Source: Cytophagales bacterium | GTDB lineage: Bacteria; Bacteroidota; Bacteroidia; Cytophagales; Microscillaceae | Reading direction: 5' to 3' | NCBI GenBank assembly: GCA_004293905.1 | Contig: RDZE01000039.1 | Location: 1 to 64,000, forward strand | Length of the DNA stretch: 64,000 nucleotides | The notes under the pieces: model-generated | Database searches by the model: none | What the model saw: the letters and a program-made list of their open reading frames with translations, nothing else | What the model was told of the DNA's origin: nothing | Shown here: positions 61,175 through 64,000 of the stretch, one piece after another | Numbering within the stretch: the stretch's first letter is position 1 | Layout: every line of letters starts with the position of its first letter | Program-made: the position numbers and the translations under genes

Positions 61175-61589
61175 GGGTTTTAGTGCCTTGTAGTTTTGTT
61201 TCCAAATTTACTTGGCTTCCCATACGGCAACTTCCATTGAATACTGCTCCCGTTTCTACAATTAGTTTTCCACAATTGATATCGCCATTAATGATAGCTG
61301 TAGATTTCAGAATGAGTAACTCACTAATATCTACTTGCCCTTTTACCTCACCCGAAATCTCGGCATTTTGTGCCAAAATACTTCCATCAATATAAGAGCC
61401 TTCTCCTAATACGATTTTAGCTTTACTTTTTGTATTGCCGATGATGCGTCCTTCTACTCTTACGTTGCCAATGGTTTCGATATTACCCTCGAAATGTGCC
61501 CCTTTGCCAATGAGTGTATTAGAGTTTGTGGCATCACTGCTAATATTAGTTTTTGTGTCTTTACTTGTGTTGTTACCGAATACTGCCAT
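61140..61589 (-). CDS. bactofilin (polymer-forming cytoskeletal protein)
   Basis: A 149-residue bactofilin. A disordered N-terminus is followed by a right-handed beta-helix core (about 25-130): NTLIGKGAHFEGNIETIGNV, RVEGRIIGNTKSKAKIVLGE, AQNAEISGEVKGQVDISELL, IINGDINCGKLIVETGAVF. Bactofilins polymerise into membrane-linked filaments that guide cell shape. It follows an M23 peptidase gene in the same direction, a common pairing for shape control. Confidence 0.93.
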   Translation of the reverse strand: MAVFGNNTSKDTKTNISSDATNSNTLIGKGAHFEGNIETIGNVRVEGRIIGNTKSKAKIVLGEGSYIDGSILAQNAEISGEVKGQVDISELLILKSTAIINGDINCGKLIVETGAVFNGSCRMGSQVNLETKLQGTKTHENSTETAKIS

Positions 61590-61664
61590 AAAATTTGAAT
61601 AGTATATTTGAAAAAAGATTTATTTTTTTTTGATAAAAACCTCAATAATCAATCCAAAGCCTTT

Positions 61665-62564
61665 CTAAAAAACGACAAATTTTTCAGGATTAAGTGGGTT
61701 TCCTTTGTACCATATCTCGAAGTGAAGATGCGGACCGTTGGTTTTTTCACCTGTGTTACCTATAATAGCAATTACCTCGCCCGCTTCAATATTTTCCCCA
61801 ATGCGTTTAGTGAGTGTAGAACAATGTTTATATACAGAAACAAAGTCCGCTTTGTGCTGAACAGCAATTGTATAACCTGTCTCATCTGTCCAATTTGCTA
61901 ACAAGACTGTTCCGTCTGCTATTGATTGTATGGGTGCATCTTTTTGCGCCACTACATCTACTCCAAAATGAGAGGTGCGTTGGTCAAATTTTTGCGATAC
62001 AATGCCCTTAAGAGGACTATTGAAATAAAGTTGATTGAGTGATGTATTTTGATTTTCTCCTCCTGCATAGTCGCTATTTACGGCACTGCTTCCCTCAAAT
62101 TCACGCCGTAGTTGTAGGTCAGTAGGGTCTAAGGCTTCTAAGGCAGAGCGTGAGTTTTGTATATTTTTTTTCTTATCTTTGATGTTCGCGCTATCGTTAC
62201 TGCTCAATTTGGGAGCTTCGCCTTTTAAATGTTGAATATCCCCTCCGACCATTTTCTTGAAGTCTGACATATACTTTTCGCCACTTTGTACTTTTTCTGA
62301 AAGCGAATCGACCAGTAAATTGAGGCGAACAATGGTGTTATACATTTCGGCTTCATGTGCATTGCTGAAAACAGGGCGATTGAAAAGGAGGCTTGCAATA
62401 TAAAAACCAAGCCAAAAGACAACCATAGAAGCACCAAAAGCAATGACTAAAACTTTGGAGGGAGTATAGGGAATTGTGTGTTTTTCTTCAAAATTCTCTT
62501 CACTTCTGATAATAAGTTGGTAACGAGTGGTTAGCCAATTGTATAAAGTTTTTTGAAACTTCAT
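61665..62564 (-). CDS. M23-family peptidase
   Basis: A 299-residue endopeptidase that cuts peptidoglycan peptides. There is one N-terminal membrane helix (VLVIAFGASMVVFWLGFYIA, residues 38-58) and a coiled stalk (about 70-130). The zinc domain (about 185-299) has RTSHFGVDVVAQKDAPIQSI with the HxxxD motif and NGPHLHFEIWYKG with the HxH motif. It is likely an inner-membrane-anchored cell-wall enzyme. Next to bactofilin, a cell-shape pair. A minus-strand -7 box TAAATTTG lies at 62607-62614. Confidence 0.93.
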   Translation of the reverse strand: MKFQKTLYNWLTTRYQLIIRSEENFEEKHTIPYTPSKVLVIAFGASMVVFWLGFYIASLLFNRPVFSNAHEAEMYNTIVRLNLLVDSLSEKVQSGEKYMSDFKKMVGGDIQHLKGEAPKLSSNDSANIKDKKKNIQNSRSALEALDPTDLQLRREFEGSSAVNSDYAGGENQNTSLNQLYFNSPLKGIVSQKFDQRTSHFGVDVVAQKDAPIQSIADGTVLLANWTDETGYTIAVQHKADFVSVYKHCSTLTKRIGENIEAGEVIAIIGNTGEKTNGPHLHFEIWYKGNPLNPEKFVVF

Positions 62565-62654
62565 TCTGTGTTTTCATAAAAATTTGCGCAAGTTACATTT
62601 TTTTAGCAAATTTATAGCGTTTTTTATCGTTTTTTCCTAAAAGATTTATACCTT

Positions 62655-64000
62655 ATGGCTATGAAGGCTTTTCTAAGCAATTTTATGACTCGTGCAATAT
62701 TCATAGGTTTTTGCAGTTTGCTGGTGTGGGCTTGTAGTTCTACGGGCACGGGCTATGTGAGCAAAAATTATCATAACCTAACAGCACACTACAACGCTTA
62801 TTTCTTATCGAAAGAAATTCTAAGAGCTATTGATAAAGAATTGTTTGACAAAAGAAAAGATAACTATAACAAAATTTTAGACATCATTCCTCCTATAGAT
62901 ACCAACCTACTTCGGGCAAATGACAACAATCTACAAGACTGTATCAAGAAGGCAGCATTGGTCAAAAATTGGCACGAAAACAGCGAATGGGTCGACCCTG
63001 CCTACGTACTCATCGGCAAGGCACGTTTCTATGAACGCGACTATATCAATGCTATTACTACTCTTAAGTATGTAAACACACAAGCCAAAGAAGAACAAAC
63101 CAAAAATGAAGCACTTATTTTACTTACCCAAGTTTTTACTTATATCAAACAAACTGATAATGCACGCACAGTGCTCGAATACCTAAAAAAGCAACCCCTT
63201 GATAACGAAAATTTAGAAAATTTTTACCTCGTAGCGGCGCACTATTATAGAACAATGAATGACATGAAATCGGCTGCCAAATACCTCGAAAGAGCCTTGC
63301 CTATGATGAAAAATGGAGAGATAAAAGGGCGTGTTTTTTTCATATTAGGGCAAATTTATCAGCAAGCTGAACTCCGCGAGCAAGCCTTCAAATACTATAA
63401 AAAAGTAGCTAAAAACAACCCAAGTTATGAATTGGCTTTTTATACCAAACTTTACAAGGCACAAGTGCATAAATTTGACCAAAATTCGGACGCAAAAAAA
63501 ATTATGCGTTACTACAAAAAACTACTTAAAGATGATAAAAACATAGATTATAAAGATAAAATATACTATGAAATGGCACTCTTCCAACTCAAACGCGATA
63601 GTATAGGGGCTGCCGTCAGTTATCTAAAAAATTCGGTGGAAAATAGTACCAACAACCCCCTACAAAAAGCCTATTCTTTTCTCAAGTTGGCTGAAATAAG
63701 CTATGAAAGAACCCAAGAATACGAAGATGCAAAATTGTACTATGACAGTGCTTTAGTAGCTCTCCCACGCGATGCCGACAATTACGAACTCATACAAAAA
63801 AGAGGGCAAATATTGGGTGAGTTTGTAAAACAACTACAAACTGTTCGCTTACAAGATAGCCTTCTAAAATTAGCAGAGATGCCTCGTGAGGCACTTAGTG
63901 AATACCTTGACGAAAAACTTTTTGAACAAGAACTCAAAAAACAAAAAGAAGCTGAAAGATTGGCATTAGAAGCACAAAAAAAAGCTGCACAACAACAACA
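62655..64000 (+). CDS. gliding/type IX secretion TPR lipoprotein (PorW/SprE), partial
   Basis: An incomplete gene: 448 codons are visible and it runs past the window end. A signal peptide with lipobox (FIGFCSLLVWAC) is followed by YVSKNYHNLTAHYNAYFLSK, which is typical of SprE/PorW, then TPR-type repeats (WVDPAYVLIGKARFYERDYI, YLERALPMMKNGEIKGRVFF, YYKKVAKNNPSYELAFY), and a Glu/Gln/Lys-rich stretch at the edge. SprE/PorW is an outer-membrane lipoprotein needed for type IX secretion and gliding. Two close ATGs (62655, 62661) are possible starts. Confidence 0.88.
   Translation, partial: MAMKAFLSNFMTRAIFIGFCSLLVWACSSTGTGYVSKNYHNLTAHYNAYFLSKEILRAIDKELFDKRKDNYNKILDIIPPIDTNLLRANDNNLQDCIKKAALVKNWHENSEWVDPAYVLIGKARFYERDYINAITTLKYVNTQAKEEQTKNEALILLTQVFTYIKQTDNARTVLEYLKKQPLDNENLENFYLVAAHYYRTMNDMKSAAKYLERALPMMKNGEIKGRVFFILGQIYQQAELREQAFKYYKKVAKNNPSYELAFYTKLYKAQVHKFDQNSDAKKIMRYYKKLLKDDKNIDYKDKIYYEMALFQLKRDSIGAAVSYLKNSVENSTNNPLQKAYSFLKLAEISYERTQEYEDAKLYYDSALVALPRDADNYELIQKRGQILGEFVKQLQTVRLQDSLLKLAEMPREALSEYLDEKLFEQELKKQKEAERLALEAQKKAAQQQ

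Noticed and set aside
1-64000. tRNA, rRNA or tmRNA genes
   Set aside because: No cloverleaf-like or rRNA-like sequence was recognised by reading; a covariance search was not possible.

Overview
The window looks like a stretch of a Bacteroidota chromosome, probably of the Cytophagia type. The DNA is AT-rich, and promoters fit the Bacteroidota pattern TTTG-N20-TAnnTTTG. It carries a gliding / type IX secretion lipoprotein of the PorW/SprE type, a bactofilin, DUF1573 and an AtpZ-like protein. No rRNA or tRNA gene and no complete insertion sequence was recognised. The window mixes conserved housekeeping blocks with accessory DNA.

Layout. 1-1750: DUF1016 nuclease gene between two 52-bp direct repeats, then the C-terminal stub of an integron-integrase-like tyrosine recombinase. 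1807-6760: leader plus one very large gene cassette coding for a DNA methyltransferase, a HerA-type ATPase and a NurA-like nuclease, a likely phage-defence module. 7016-20230: a minus-strand [NiFe]-hydrogenase locus of the cyanobacterial-type uptake group (group 2a), with structural subunits, protease, HypABFCDE, a nickel permease and several less-known companions. 20231-24565: a small accessory patch (RHS fragment, small secreted and membrane proteins, a frameshifted restriction-methylase). 24583-38801: mostly housekeeping genes (ribD, HlyD adaptor, an orphan Cas6, symporter with a tiny partner subunit, sucD, esterase, apt, nuoN, nuoM, trpA). 38971-48665: a second cassette array. 48776-64000: housekeeping (AAA ATPases, Pi transporter, deoxyhypusine-synthase-like, lipA/lipB, SpoIIE phosphatase, prfA, glycosyltransferase 9, AtpZ, bactofilin, M23 peptidase, PorW/SprE).

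The most remarkable structure is the pair of cassette arrays. Both start with the same leader: a -7-like box 8 bp before a 31-bp sequence that ends in GTTA. After each gene or gene pair lies an imperfect palindrome of about 100-140 bp. The left core of each palindrome is the exact reverse complement of the first 9-10 bp of the same cassette, not of the next one (for example GTTGGCTGAA at 45930 and TTCAGCCAAC at 46609). This is what integration of circular cassettes at attC sites produces, so these are integron-type cassettes. The cores do not fit the usual GTTRRRY, and no intact integrase is present. All cassette genes lie on the + strand.

The cassette cargo is unusual. Cassette B1 is a complete small RiPP pathway: a 53-55-residue Cys/Asp-rich precursor, a terminator-like hairpin, a radical SAM/SPASM maturase and a 2-oxoglutarate/Fe(II)-type oxygenase. 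Others carry an AraC regulator with a membrane protein, an ECF sigma factor with a probable membrane anti-sigma partner, a protein that looks like a circularly permuted acyl carrier protein, an antitoxin with a frameshifted PIN toxin, a COQ4-like protein and a secreted TPR protein. Cassette A1 carries methyltransferase-HerA-NurA.

Several genes, including ribD, carry single-base frameshifts, two of them in runs of five T. Either the sequence has indel errors or these genes are really decaying; reads would decide.
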